A stretch of DNA of 64,000 bases from Leishmania infantum JPCM5 (lineage: Eukaryota; Euglenozoa; Kinetoplastea; Trypanosomatida; Trypanosomatidae). Below, piece by piece: positions 54,001 to 63,735 of this stretch. The stretch is taken from positions 441,501 through 505,500 of the forward strand of contig NC_009396.2 in assembly GCF_000002875.2 (NCBI RefSeq), given 5' to 3'. Position 1 is the first letter of the stretch; each line of letters starts with the position of its first letter. The position numbers and the translations under genes were made by a program. The notes under the pieces are model-generated. The model ran no database searches. It was not told the origin of the DNA and worked only from the letters and a program-made list of their open reading frames with translations.

Positions 54001-54850
54001 CCAGTGCGGTGACGCACCCGCGCCGGAGATCGAGCCTGAAGGCGAGAGAGGTGCTCAAGGCACCATGCACCGCGCTGTCGCGCGTGGCCAGTGGCCTGAA
54101 CAGTTGCTGCGAGCACCGCTGATGAGCACCCATGCCAGTCTCGCCCGGTATGCGGCGACGCCGCGCTTTCTTGTCCGACTGGACGAAGCTCCGACCAGCA
54201 GTCCAGGCGCGCGACAGGAGGCCGCATCACGTACTACGCAACCCGGCGACGGCGGCCGCGGTCAGAACACGGCGCCCACGACTATTACGCCGGTGTCAGC
54301 GTCCCTATCGCCCTGGCGCTTGGTACTGCCAGCAGATGTGCTGGCTTCGTACGGGGGTGGCACTGCGGCACCAGAGGATGAGCGATATCAAACAAGGATC
54401 GCGAGCGCCTATGCCGTTCGCTCGAGCGCAGCGTCTTCTGCTGCCGCCCTGCGCAGGCGTCTGGAGAGCGGTGAGCATCTGTTGCACCTTGAGGTGGCAA
54501 CACAGCTCGCGTATTTGCGGAGGTGCATGCAGTGTGCGTTGCAGCACGAGTACATGCTCTATCTGCGCGGGATGTCGGAAGTGCACCGCCGCTTTTACGC
54601 AGACAAGAGGAAGATGGCGATGTGCCGCCACGGTGCAGCGGCGCAAGTGTGTGCGACGGACTGTGACAGGATGAATGCCGCAGTGACGCGTGTTGGCACC
54701 CCTGCGAAGTACGGGAGCGTGGCCGCCACAATGGCTCCTGACCGCTACGACCGCGTCTCTCTCAAGGATGAGCTCTTGCGGACGGACTGGATGAGGGAGC
54801 TGCGGGAATCGTGGCAACTACTGATGTCAGGCAGCAGCAGCGTAGCGTAG
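51062..54850 (+). CDS. Hypothetical protein, 1262 aa
   Basis: Uninterrupted frame from an ATG about 107 nt after a good splice acceptor. I do not recognise the family. The N-terminus is basic and Ser-rich (RRASYSRGG, SRSKSPRAL). Four helical, aromatic-rich blocks stand out between long disordered stretches: residues about 134-170 (IRRMRRLLREVKLPFMDVHL), 370-413 (LLGMMERVLRGYKAALAVAL), 838-917 (YADCLYHYLYYLQRTTLAVV and on) and 1139-1189 (LEVATQLAYLRRCMQCALQ). The last two are strongly helical and could form a bundle. A short Gln run lies near residue 355. No membrane span or signal peptide. The layout suggests a structural or cytoskeletal protein, but nothing assigns it. Confidence 0.82.
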   Translation: MSTTGTPAVAAKERRASYSRGGVKARALRSRSKSPRALTPPKQGQRSSLKVSSSVYDASSEATVARLCPRRANSASPTKPRALSSLARAPSSPILWCVHSGHGADVDGIAAAAVAGAASPVCRPSQTSPTAPTIAEQIRRMRRLLREVKLPFMDVHLIETYLFHLAWGTPAKESIGKESISDVPISGDWASPEAGICREVKRPSPPTLPGVGLKSTTMTRPVTVATISHAPSLEVAEVSKSECYYPFKTSTGGSERHRDGHTDNAAAVRRPLRRGARRIAEDDCFAAAQTDQHTKDLGSCPSTTEAPDIIDKADAMSCALAEEGHPRPPPRPPRPQPSSRAAMVSRSAFTESCAQQQQQHMPAAFPLSLLGMMERVLRGYKAALAVALRAVMHREAVWTALQQFLNVVRLDWAPLAAHVSQVGAPVAPRAHGQSNGAANGTLGSSGISGALPNLRSPRDGVGNSGDMAVGACRSEALVSPHYTAHGMSSSSSTAESDCGNPKRSSTPEKQAALHTSSDRTGTVVDGETMRSSSAPLLKRTVSPAESAVRHEDTSVRTASCEDDGQVAITGPPPEAIGSAQQDRHPRGQQRPSLRLSAESLRQTSVQYARGASSEAAALNDSPVCKPQPPPPRIVPRLLRVPISTPSSSAGAARDATSALVPSRARSVAAQCRRTLDRPDPLLSAGARGPVCNAAAHRTLALRHAFPALPGKQQACRAHRSATPADGTRRRSRSAPCVTEAELPSPCPQCDSSFFVTPRARIMARHDAEACDVPSRTRRLVLHPGDSVSPMTARVYRQLHASSASPAPRRQELHDASLVTRPSEGKSALRPHSGLVPSLGMRLHAVSRQVYADCLYHYLYYLQRTTLAVVEAVDELRRHHLSHDAPFIVERRNYLLEVLMQTSTLACDAAVQWLMHESTFENEGDLKDGGDQHPVAGQPSDSTSDAVYCSTLLPGAARQTCDHVSEARRWPPEMPCSNSSRQCGDAPAPEIEPEGERGAQGTMHRAVARGQWPEQLLRAPLMSTHASLARYAATPRFLVRLDEAPTSSPGARQEAASRTTQPGDGGRGQNTAPTTITPVSASLSPWRLVLPADVLASYGGGTAAPEDERYQTRIASAYAVRSSAASSAAALRRRLESGEHLLHLEVATQLAYLRRCMQCALQHEYMLYLRGMSEVHRRFYADKRKMAMCRHGAAAQVCATDCDRMNAAVTRVGTPAKYGSVAATMAPDRYDRVSLKDELLRTDWMRELRESWQLLMSGSSSVA

Positions 54851-56804
54851 AGCCGAAGCCAGCGCCAAGCGCACGCAAGCCTCTGCGCCGCCCGGCACAA
54901 ACGCCTCTTCTGTGCACGCGCTCTCCTTCTCCCTCTTCCCCCTTCCTTTCCGCATCCTTTCTAGGCTGCATGGCGGCGGCTAGCGTGTGTGCATTCGCGT
55001 GTTGAACCAGTCACGCCAGTCCCTGCTTCGAACGGAGGCAGCCAGAATGCCCCTCGGCCATGCGACAAGCCTCTCTCACACACACACGTACGTGGCGAAG
55101 GATGTGTGCGGACGGATATCTGCCCCAGCCCTTCCTCCTCCTCTCTCGTGTTTGTTTTAGTTCGACTGTTTTCGTGAAGGTTTTGCTTGCGCTTATGGTC
55201 CGAAAATCTCTTCATGGCGGAGGGGGTGCCGAGGGTTACTATCGCCCTTCCTTCTCCATCGTCGTCTCCGGCTGATATCCACTAACCCGTTGGCTGCTTT
55301 GGCTTGTGGCTGTCGGGTGGGTCCTCTCGCTCGTCTCCGCCGCCGCCCCTCGCGCAACACGAGCGTGTTGGCAGCGCATGAGCGCTACCTGTTCTTTTTT
55401 TCGTGTGTGTGCGCGCTTGCTTGCATTCGAAGTCATTGTATCGACGGCATGCGCTTTCTCTGTACTGCGAGTGAGAGAAGCACCCCTTCTCCTCCGCCAA
55501 CGCATCAACGATCCCCCTATACTAGGTAGACGCAGAAACGCAAAATCATGGCTCTGTCCAGAGCAAGCGGAAGCCTGCACACACACAAAAAAACAAGCCG
55601 CTGACTTCCATCAAGCACAACGTGTGCCAGCAAGTGAGTGCTTGAGAGGAGAGCCGTTGTAGGAGTTGCTGTCCAAGCTGGCTCATCGCGGTGGCCGCCA
55701 CGTGCGTGCTGGTCTCGCTAGAAGCGCGATGGTAGCGCGTGATGGGTCCGACTCTTGCAGCACGCTCAGCTTGCAACTCTTCTCTGCCTAGGCTGCAGCA
55801 CAGTCTCAAGTGTGCTCGCCCCTCCTCCATGCGCATGTCCACGATTCTATCGGCGGTGCTTGCTTCGTGTTTATTTCTCTGCCACCGCCACTCGCCCCCT
55901 TTTCGACTCCGTCGAACGGACGCACATGCTCCCGTCGAGTCCCTGTGCGTTCCCTCGGTGCTTTTCCTTCGCTGTGTGTGTTCGGGGCCTTCCCCTGTGC
56001 ACGCGCTGCAACGAGAACGGTACGGTAACTCACCTATCCAACTCTCCTGTCGACCCTCGCCCCTCTACGCTTGCCGTAGTCTCTTTTTTGCGACACCCCC
56101 GTCACCCCCCCTCTCCTTCCCCCTTTCCCGACACCTGCGGACGTAGGCAAGGTACGGGCAGCAGCTGACACCTCACCCCCCCAACACATACACACACGCG
56201 AGGATAACGGGACGGCGGCTGCTCTCTGCTCTCTCCTGCTTTTTTTTTGCTCGTTTGTTTTTGCTTTTCACGTGCGCTCTCGGACGTTGTTCGGGGTGGG
56301 TCTCTGCACGTCTTCCTCCGGTCGGACGCGTGCGCACGCGCGCTCGCTGCCGTACGTGGCGCGCATTCCACGCACGCCTTTCCACGGCACAGACAGGTCG
56401 TCGCAGACAACGTTGTATGTGTCGCCGCTGTGGTACCGAAGAGGCGTTAGGCCAACGGAAGGCAAAGTCGTGCGCGCGCACGAGAGAGAGTCAACGCGTC
56501 ACGCCGGCGCCGATTCCTGCGCTCTCGCCTTGGATTCTACTCTGGCTGGCCGCTCCTAAAAGGGGAGCCGCCGGTATCCGTCTCTGTTAGTGTGCGCATG
56601 GCGGTGCAGCGAGGAAGGGGGTGCCAGAGGAGTTCTTGTGTCCTGTCCTTCACGCACTCGCGCTGCTGAACCACCGTGCTTCGCTCCGCAACGCTTGCTG
56701 TGAGCTGCTGGCGCACTTCATCTCCACGCGTGTATGCGCGCCTTCCCTGCCCTCCTGACACGCCTCTCCACATCGCGTTTTTCGTTGCTTTTCGGTGCAC
56801 CGAC
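54851..56804. other. Intergenic region, 2.0 kb
   Basis: C/T-rich spacer with CA patches (55076-55088) and a T-run at 56239-56247. The coding frame of the next gene is open upstream to 56676, but I saw no features there. Nothing else recognised. Confidence 0.5.
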
Positions 56805-59648
56805 ATGGCGGAAGTGTCGGCGTTTGTGTACGGTTGGGTGAGTGGCATTGCCGCCGTCGTCATATGGATTCTCTACGGCACTGCCACACTGCCGCAGCTC
56901 ATGCGCAGCGTCAAGAGCGTGTGTGCGTACATTCCAGTGCTGTCCCTCCTGGTCGAGGGAATGGAGACGCAGCAGACTGGCGTGCAGGGTGGCGACGGCG
57001 CATCGGCGTTGCCCCCATTCTTTCGATTTGATGGCGCGGCCGTCGATCATGACTTGGAAGGCTTGCGAGGGAGCCCCATGCGTGTGAAGCCAATCACGGC
57101 ATCAGCGACGTGTATGATGAGCTGGTACGGACCAGATGGAACCATCGGCCCCCCGATTGAGTGCCTGCTGTCACTGGAGAACAATTTGGTCACCGTCTAT
57201 CAGCTTCTGCACTTCACAGACAGCGGCACCGGAATCATGGCGTCTGGCTCGACAGGCCGCGGAAGCTTTCACTCGAAGTCGAAGGATGCGCACCGAGACT
57301 CCAAGTTTTTTCGTACCGCAACAGGTGTCACGGTGGTAGAGCACCGTAAGGGCAAGGTGTGCGTGCTGAATACCACCGTCATGGAGGTGCGGCAGTTTAA
57401 CGCCAGCAAAAAGACGGCGACAGCCGCGGCCGATCAACTGAAACCAAGCACCGGTGATCGCGGCGCCAGTGGTGCCAGCGTGGGCGAAGCAGCCTCTGCA
57501 AGGGTGTCTTCAAAGGCCTCATCATTGCCCGGCTTGCTGGGGTTCTTCAGCAGCGGCGGGTTTGCTAGCAGTGGTGCCCAAGTGTCCGAGCGCTGGGAGG
57601 AGACCCTGAATGAATCGACGGCATCCGCGAAGGGCTCGATGAGCCAGCGGAGCGTGGCCGGAAGTGGTGCGGCAGTGTCCGGCGCTTCGGAGGCGACCGC
57701 TGCGAATTTGATGGCTGGCAGTGGCGGCGCCGATTCGGTTTTCACGGGGCGGGTGCTTATTTGGCGCACCGTGGATGGTCGTCCGCTTTTCGACTCATCC
57801 ACGCCGCCGCCTCAGTCGTTTAGCAGCCGAACAGGCAACAGCACCTTCGCAGTCGGCTGCGGCCACTCGATGCCGTTCTCCAACTCTCATTCACATCGTG
57901 CTGGTGGAGCCCGCACACCCGGCAACGCCCGATCGACGGAAAGCGTCGATGGCCACAGCACCAACTCTTCCAACGACGCGGATGATGGAGACGATTTCAC
58001 CGTCACTGACAGCGATGGCGGCGACGCCGCTGTTGAGAGACGTCAACAGCAGGCCCACCGTGCCCGCTCTCATCATCAGCGGCGATGTATGATGAACGAC
58101 ATGGCGACCTGGTCATGCGTCATTATCAAGTTTGAGCGCTCGCGCGAGTGCGAACGGTGGCACACACTCTTGTCCGGGCTCAAGGAAGCAGAAGCGTGGC
58201 ACGAATACTCCAAAACCCTGCCCAACCCCGACACCATCAACACGTTCCTCAGCCGCTTCTTCTTCCAAAACATGCGCCTCGCTCCGTTCTCCGACACCCT
58301 GATCGAGCTAATTCGAAAGCAGCTGCGAAGCCTGCCGTTGAAAAAGTTTCCGCGCGACCTCGGCGGTGACCTCATCCTCGACGACCTCCTCATCGGGACG
58401 CAGATTCCTTGGATCAGCGACGTGTCGGAGCCAAGGGTGTCGGCCAACGGCGAGGTCGGCTTCGACTTCAACCTTTTCTACAAAGGCGGCGAGGAAGGTC
58501 TCTCGCTGTTCTTCCGACTAGCGCTCACCTACTGCGGCATCCGAATCCCGCACGTCGTCTTCTCCGTGAAGCTTTTGGAGCTGGAGGCAACCGTGCACGT
58601 CAGTATCGGGCCACCACCGTCGAAAACGTTTTGGGTTGGCGCCCACAAACCCCCTATCATCCGGCTCGAGGTGCACCAGGGCTGCGCCTCTGGGAAGGGC
58701 GTGCTGCACCGCATACTGACGGCGCTTCCAGACCTCAGTGGCATCATGACAAACCTCGTCAAGCTGTACCTCTTTTCCGACATGGTGCTGCCGTACATGG
58801 ACGACTTCCCTCTCCCGAGTGTCGTGAAGTCACCAAAGGGCTCGTTCGCCGACCTGCGCGTGCGTGCGTTTGATTGGCAACGCGCCGCGAAGATCAGCAG
58901 CGCACCACACCGCGGCAGCTTCACTAGCGGCGCAAGCAGCAACGACGGAAGCCCAGAAGGCAAGGCCGCTGAGAGGAGCACAGAGCAGCAGGCCACCAGT
59001 GGCCACGGGAGCCCGCTGACTCCGTGGAGATCGAGCGTCTGCAGCACAGCGACGACGCCGTCATTTGCCTCTACAGGGCGCGCGTTGAAGGGCGCAGTAG
59101 CCTCCGACAGCAGAGACTCTTTGCCGCCGGTAATTCTCGATGATCGATCTGCGAGCAACAGGCTGAATGCTGGTGCCGGGGAGAAGCTTCCAGCATCCGC
59201 CTCGGGGGACAGCGACGGCAATACGGGCTCCTTTACGAGCAGCTGTGATGCGAACGCATCTATCGGCGTTGGCTCGCCACGGACCCCGGCTTTACACTCC
59301 AGCAGATTAGGATCGCAAAGAGCCCGCGATTCACCGACGCTACCGCCAGGTCGTGCAGCTTCAGATCGTGGAAGTGATCCGACCTGGCTGCCTGCTACGC
59401 ACCCGGGGAATCGTTCCGGTTCATGCAACGCGTCGGTGTCGAGCATTCCCATGTCCACCTCTGCGATGGACGACGGCCTCTTCTGCGACAACAGCACCTG
59501 CAACAGCGAGTCCGACAGGGTCATGAGCAGCGCATCCAAGAAGCGCTCTGCCACCTCGGCTGCCATGCGCAACCTGAAGAACCTGCTCAAGGTAAAGGGC
59601 AAGGACATGACCCGCGAGTCTGTGTCGCGGTCGAAGAAAAAGAGCTGA
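56805..59648 (+). CDS. Membrane-anchored PH-SMP lipid-transfer protein (TEX2/Nvj2 type), 947 aa
   Basis: SMP domains are tubular lipid carriers that work at ER contact sites. Here a single N-terminal membrane span (about residues 8-28, AFVYGWVSGIAAVVIWILYG) would anchor the protein in the ER. A PH-like module follows, spread over about residues 70-450 with a large Ser/Gly-rich insertion and ending in a typical helix (CERWHTLLSGLKEAEAW). The SMP domain occupies about residues 465-673: NTFLSRFFFQNMR, the GTQIPWISDVSEP segment, GFDFNLFYKG, VHVSIGPPPSKTFWVG and DMVLPYMDDFPLP. This TM-PH-SMP order is that of TEX2 and yeast Nvj2. The C-terminal 270 residues are Ser-rich and disordered, ending basic (SVSRSKKKS). 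ATG 56805 directly precedes the membrane span. It is paralogous to the next gene, 2.0 kb downstream on the same strand. Confidence 0.87.
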   Translation: MAEVSAFVYGWVSGIAAVVIWILYGTATLPQLMRSVKSVCAYIPVLSLLVEGMETQQTGVQGGDGASALPPFFRFDGAAVDHDLEGLRGSPMRVKPITASATCMMSWYGPDGTIGPPIECLLSLENNLVTVYQLLHFTDSGTGIMASGSTGRGSFHSKSKDAHRDSKFFRTATGVTVVEHRKGKVCVLNTTVMEVRQFNASKKTATAAADQLKPSTGDRGASGASVGEAASARVSSKASSLPGLLGFFSSGGFASSGAQVSERWEETLNESTASAKGSMSQRSVAGSGAAVSGASEATAANLMAGSGGADSVFTGRVLIWRTVDGRPLFDSSTPPPQSFSSRTGNSTFAVGCGHSMPFSNSHSHRAGGARTPGNARSTESVDGHSTNSSNDADDGDDFTVTDSDGGDAAVERRQQQAHRARSHHQRRCMMNDMATWSCVIIKFERSRECERWHTLLSGLKEAEAWHEYSKTLPNPDTINTFLSRFFFQNMRLAPFSDTLIELIRKQLRSLPLKKFPRDLGGDLILDDLLIGTQIPWISDVSEPRVSANGEVGFDFNLFYKGGEEGLSLFFRLALTYCGIRIPHVVFSVKLLELEATVHVSIGPPPSKTFWVGAHKPPIIRLEVHQGCASGKGVLHRILTALPDLSGIMTNLVKLYLFSDMVLPYMDDFPLPSVVKSPKGSFADLRVRAFDWQRAAKISSAPHRGSFTSGASSNDGSPEGKAAERSTEQQATSGHGSPLTPWRSSVCSTATTPSFASTGRALKGAVASDSRDSLPPVILDDRSASNRLNAGAGEKLPASASGDSDGNTGSFTSSCDANASIGVGSPRTPALHSSRLGSQRARDSPTLPPGRAASDRGSDPTWLPATHPGNRSGSCNASVSSIPMSTSAMDDGLFCDNSTCNSESDRVMSSASKKRSATSAAMRNLKNLLKVKGKDMTRESVSRSKKKS

Positions 59649-59749
59649 GGCCATCGTATGCTGGAGGGTGCGGGCCTGAGGTCGCTGCAGTGGCCAACTT
59701 GCACGGCTCTTATACACGGCTGCTGCCTTCTTCAACGTTGCTTTCGTGT

Positions 59750-60330
59750 GTCTGTTCATCTGCCCTCTGCTGCTGAAGAGGGGGAGGGGTTGGCAGGCAG
59801 TCGGGCGGGCACGCCTCAGTCCGTGGCGTATCCGGAGTTCCGTACTCACTTTTTCCGAAAGCCGAGGAGCCCCCTTATCCCCTGCCAAATGCCGAACCAC
59901 TTTTGGTGGTCACAGGGTCACCTACCTACGACGTCGGGGGAGGGGGAGGCCAGAGAGATGTATCGCTACAGATGCCAGCAGGGAGGCCCTGGATGGCGTG
60001 GCGTCAGAGTGGCCTGTCACAGTGCACAGTCCTGGACCATAAATGCTATGGGCGAAGTGTCCAAGGGGATTCGAACATATCCCACCGGGCACTCACTCCC
60101 CGCTTCTGAAGGGCGCCTGACCCCCACCCCGTGAGGTGCAGCACTTGGTGTCCTGTGAAGCAGGTGAAGGGGGGAGAGCTTGAGGCGGAGGCCATGCTCT
60201 CAGATGAGTGAGCCGGCGCCTTGCTGTCGCGCGCGTATCCACGGCTGCTTCGCACCAGGCGATGGGGCCTCTGACGGTCCGGGTAGAGTGAGGTCCGAGC
60301 CTGACGGGCAGAGAAATAGACGCGCTGAAG
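59750..60330. mobile_element. Possible SIDER-type short retroposon in the 3' UTR
   Basis: A roughly 550-bp block of balanced, complex, non-coding sequence sits in the presumed 3' UTR of the first SMP gene, with no protein-like frame on either strand. Its size, position and texture fit the SIDER1/2 elements that are common in Leishmania 3' UTRs and destabilise mRNAs. The identification rests on general resemblance; I did not verify the SIDER signature, a poly-A end or target-site duplications. Confidence 0.25.
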
Positions 60331-61453
60331 GAACGAAATCGCTGTGGTGCTGTGGCCTTCTCTGTGCTTGTGTGCTCTTAATCCTCTCCTCTGCCGTTCC
60401 TGCATTCCTTTCACGGCGTTGCGGGGACACCTGATGCGCAGTTGACGATGCTGCTGCAGACACGCAGATGTGTGCGACCAGCTCGGATGTTTGCCGCCGT
60501 GGTTTGCTTCGCGTGTGCGTGCGTGTTCCTGTTCGCCGCCTCGGCCCTGCCGCTGCGCTCTCCCCCCATGCCGCCATGCTTGCTGCCATGTGCTTGCCTT
60601 GTTTGCGCCGCCGCTGCTCCTCTCCCCCGCTTTCGTCTGTCTGCGATTCGGCGGCCGGCAGACACGGCGGACGGACAGCGGCGCGCTCACGGGGTGCTCT
60701 GCAGGATTGATATGGAAGCAGAGAAGTAGCACAGAATGCGCACAGTCGAGTGGCGCTCCATCGAGAGAGCCCTTACGTGAAGCGCTCGTACTCGCGGTGA
60801 TGCCCGATCGTTGTTTGGTGTTTCCGCGTCAATGGAACGGTCCCCGGTATCGCGCGCGCAGCCACCCCCTTGTCCTCACGAAGTGTGTGCTCGAGGCGAG
60901 TTAGAGGCGACGGCTGCTTCAGTTCGCGCAGGGCCAGTTAAGTCGTTTGCGCTTCCTGGTTGTTCCTGGGACCGCTTCAGTGGGTGCATAGATCTTCTTC
61001 GCGGTCGTTCTCATGCACCTTGGGTTCTCATTCTCTCCTATCCTCTCCCGTCTCCCTCTTTCGCCTGGACACGGCGCGCCATTGCGGCCTGCACACTGCC
61101 GCGGGCCGGTGAACCTGCGCACACACTCTCCCTGTGTGTCCCTCACGCGATGCCATGCCACGTTGGACGTCCCTGCGGTACTTACTCTACACGCGCCCAC
61201 ACGTCACCGCACCTGCATCCAACCGTTTTGCACAGCCCTGAGGAGCGGAGAGCTTCGTTTTATGTGATTTCCCTGTCTCGGTGCTGCTCGTGTCCGCTGC
61301 GCTGTCGTACGCGTGCGTTGGTCAGCGTGCCTCAAAGAGGAATCCGCCACGCCTCTCGGCGAACCCGCATCAGCGTGCCCCTTTTGGGGGGATATTCCGT
61401 GTGCGTTGGGGTATCTTGCTACTCGTCGCGCTTGCTGCCTTAGCCACATCGAC

Positions 61454-61491
61454 TTTTTTTTTTGCGCGCTCCCCTACGCGCGCTCGTGTAG
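61454..61491 (+). promoter_or_regulatory. Putative trans-splice acceptor for the second SMP gene
   Basis: A T-run and C/T-rich stretch are followed by AG at 61490-61491. No ATG intervenes before the start codon at 61633 as far as I can see. Confidence 0.45.
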
Positions 61492-61632
61492 GAATCTGCA
61501 CGTGCGCAGGTGTAGACGTGCGTCGACGTGTTTGGGTCAGCTCATCATCGTCTGCTCGAGGGACGGTCTAAGACATCCCTCTGCCTCGTCATCGCCTGCC
61601 AACGTTGACCCTCCTTCGTCGAGCCGGCAGCC

Positions 61633-63735
61633 ATGGGCATCTTCACGCTGTTGGCGTTCTTCTACGGTGCCGTCGGCGGTGCGACGAGCTTCCTCATGTT
61701 CTTCTTTATTATCTTTCGTAAAACCGAGAGCGTTCTCTCCGACACGGTGCGCAAGAAGGCACTCAAGCACGCTGAGTTTGACGCTGTCGCCAAGGAGGCC
61801 GCGGTGGTGGCTCCCGCCAAGGTAGAGACGCTGTGCAAGATGGTCCGCTTCGACGACGGCATCGTCGGCGATGCGATTCAATGCCGCATGGTCTTCTACG
61901 GCAGCACCATCGACGTGTATCAGGTGGACAAGCTTCGCACGCTTCCAGATCACCGCCACGAGGTTGTCTCGGAGCACATGCTGGGACGCATCAACCGCGC
62001 CTGCATCATCGCCACCTCGCAGCGCATTTCCAAGTACCACCGCCACCGCAACCAGAGCACGCGCTATGCCGCCATCAAAGGCAAGTGCACTGTCCTGAAC
62101 CACAAGGACGACATGCCACTCTTCCTCGAAGATCCGAACGCGATCCTGAAGGAGCGACTGCGGTGTATCAAGGAGCATCAGGCGCATGAGGCCATGATGG
62201 AGCGCCTGTGCCGCCGATTTCGGCGTGACAGCAGCCCGATGACGGAGAAGGAATTCGCGGTGGAGATGAAGGGCACGCAGGACGGGGCGTACGATGAGAG
62301 GTCCGATCACTTCGACACAGCGGCAAGAGGCTTAGGCTACCAGCACGATTTGATGGGCATGAACACCGCCGCAACGAGATGCCGTGGCGCCTCCAGCCTG
62401 TCGGCGTTGAACTTGCCGTGTTGCAGCTCCGGTGCCTCGGCAGGGCGCTGCAGTAACGACCTGTCTCCAGGGGCGTTGGAGGAGGCGCCACTGTCGAAAT
62501 GGACGTGCGTGGCGATCAAGTTCCCAACGCGGCGTGTGCAGGAGCGATGGCTCAACCTGCTGCAGTCGACGCCAGAGTCAGCGCAGTGGCACGACTTCAT
62601 CACCCACCTGCCCCAGGTGGACGTTTTCAACCTCCTCATCGCGCGTCTCTTCTTCGAGAACTCGCGCGCCAACACGCTGCACGACTTACTGGAGGAGAAG
62701 CTCAAGAAGAAACTAGCGCGTGTGTCGAAATCGCTGCCGCCGAAGCTGCGCGGCAACATTTTCCTCGACTTGCTGGACGTCGGAGGCGAGATTCCGCTAA
62801 TCAGCAACGTGAGCGATCCGGTGCCATCGACGTGTGGCGATACCGAGTTCGACTTCGACGTGCTCTACCGCGGTGGTCTCGCGCTGAAGATTCGATTCTC
62901 GGTCCTGTACCGCGAGATCCGCGTACCGGACATCATCTTCAGTATCAAAGTACTTGAGTTGGCCGGTCGCATGCGCTTCGTCGTGGGACCGCCGCCGACG
63001 CGCAAGTTCTGGCTTGGCGGGCCGCAGCCTCCGCAGCTGAGACTGGAGTTCACGCAGGAGGTTGCTTCGCATGATGGCATTCTGAATGCGGTTCTGAGGC
63101 TGCTGCCGGACATGAGCAAAATCGCGTCGAATATTGTGAAAGTGCTTCTGTTCGAGGATATGGTGTTCCCGAACATGGACGATTTCCCGTGGCCTGTCTT
63201 CGGCGAGGACAGCGACGACGACGACTCTGCCACCGCGTACAGCGACCTAGCGGACGCGGAGAATGCGCAGAACAGCCGTCTAGCGTCGCTCGGAAGCGCC
63301 CGGAACACGGGCGACGCCGGCGGTGACCGAGAACGTCGTGGCAGCAGCTGCAACAGCACCGCCGGTAGCGCTGCCAGCGAGAATCGTGGTGTCCAGAACA
63401 GCGCGACGTCCGAGATGCCCTCCGCACCACCGCTGCGGCCGATACCGCATTCCACCTCGGCTCCTAGCATAGGGGTACCACACCCGCACTCCGGCAGTTT
63501 CGGTACCTTTGACCGTGACCATGACGCGGGTGCGCCGTCGCTTACTCGATCGCCTCTGCTTCAGCCCTCGCTAAGGGCCAACCCGGCGTCGGCAATCAGT
63601 ACGCCGCCCCATGGACTACCGCCGCGACCGCCGCGGGTGGCATCCTCTGGATTCCTGCACGGGACCGTCGCTCGTGTCCCAAAGTCACGGGCGCCGAGGT
63701 TGTTGGGCAGCCCCGCGCCGTCGGGGCCCAACTAG
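61633..63735 (+). CDS. Membrane-anchored SMP lipid-transfer protein (TEX2/Nvj2 type), 700 aa
   Basis: Shorter paralogue of the upstream gene. The protein begins with a membrane span (GIFTLLAFFYGAVGGATSFL and on, to about residue 28), suited to anchoring in the ER. A PH-like module follows (to about residue 315) ending with RRVQERWLNLLQSTPESAQW. The SMP domain covers about residues 318-522: FNLLIARLFFENSR, DVGGEIPLISNVSDP, EFDFDVLYRGG, FVVGPPPTRKFWLGGPQPP and DMVFPNMDDFPWP. Every one of these lines up with a counterpart in the neighbour, including the GPPP-FW motif. The 175-residue C-terminal tail starts acidic (EDSDDDD) and is Ser/Pro-rich. ATG 61633 is 13 nt after an AG and directly precedes the membrane span. 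Lipid specificity cannot be read from sequence. Confidence 0.87.
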   Translation: MGIFTLLAFFYGAVGGATSFLMFFFIIFRKTESVLSDTVRKKALKHAEFDAVAKEAAVVAPAKVETLCKMVRFDDGIVGDAIQCRMVFYGSTIDVYQVDKLRTLPDHRHEVVSEHMLGRINRACIIATSQRISKYHRHRNQSTRYAAIKGKCTVLNHKDDMPLFLEDPNAILKERLRCIKEHQAHEAMMERLCRRFRRDSSPMTEKEFAVEMKGTQDGAYDERSDHFDTAARGLGYQHDLMGMNTAATRCRGASSLSALNLPCCSSGASAGRCSNDLSPGALEEAPLSKWTCVAIKFPTRRVQERWLNLLQSTPESAQWHDFITHLPQVDVFNLLIARLFFENSRANTLHDLLEEKLKKKLARVSKSLPPKLRGNIFLDLLDVGGEIPLISNVSDPVPSTCGDTEFDFDVLYRGGLALKIRFSVLYREIRVPDIIFSIKVLELAGRMRFVVGPPPTRKFWLGGPQPPQLRLEFTQEVASHDGILNAVLRLLPDMSKIASNIVKVLLFEDMVFPNMDDFPWPVFGEDSDDDDSATAYSDLADAENAQNSRLASLGSARNTGDAGGDRERRGSSCNSTAGSAASENRGVQNSATSEMPSAPPLRPIPHSTSAPSIGVPHPHSGSFGTFDRDHDAGAPSLTRSPLLQPSLRANPASAISTPPHGLPPRPPRVASSGFLHGTVARVPKSRAPRLLGSPAPSGPN

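Larger units (their letters stand above)
59649..61632. other. Intergenic region between the two SMP genes, 2.0 kb
   Basis: The first half (about 59750-60330) is less pyrimidine-rich and more complex than normal spacer and may be a short retroposon, listed separately. The second half is spacer with a T-run (61454-61463) and AG 61490-61491 as a likely splice acceptor for the next gene. Confidence 0.5.

Noticed and set aside
58529..59704. 391-codon minus-strand ORF opposite the first SMP gene
   Set aside because: The plus-strand frame carries the SMP domain. The minus frame has no recognisable domain.
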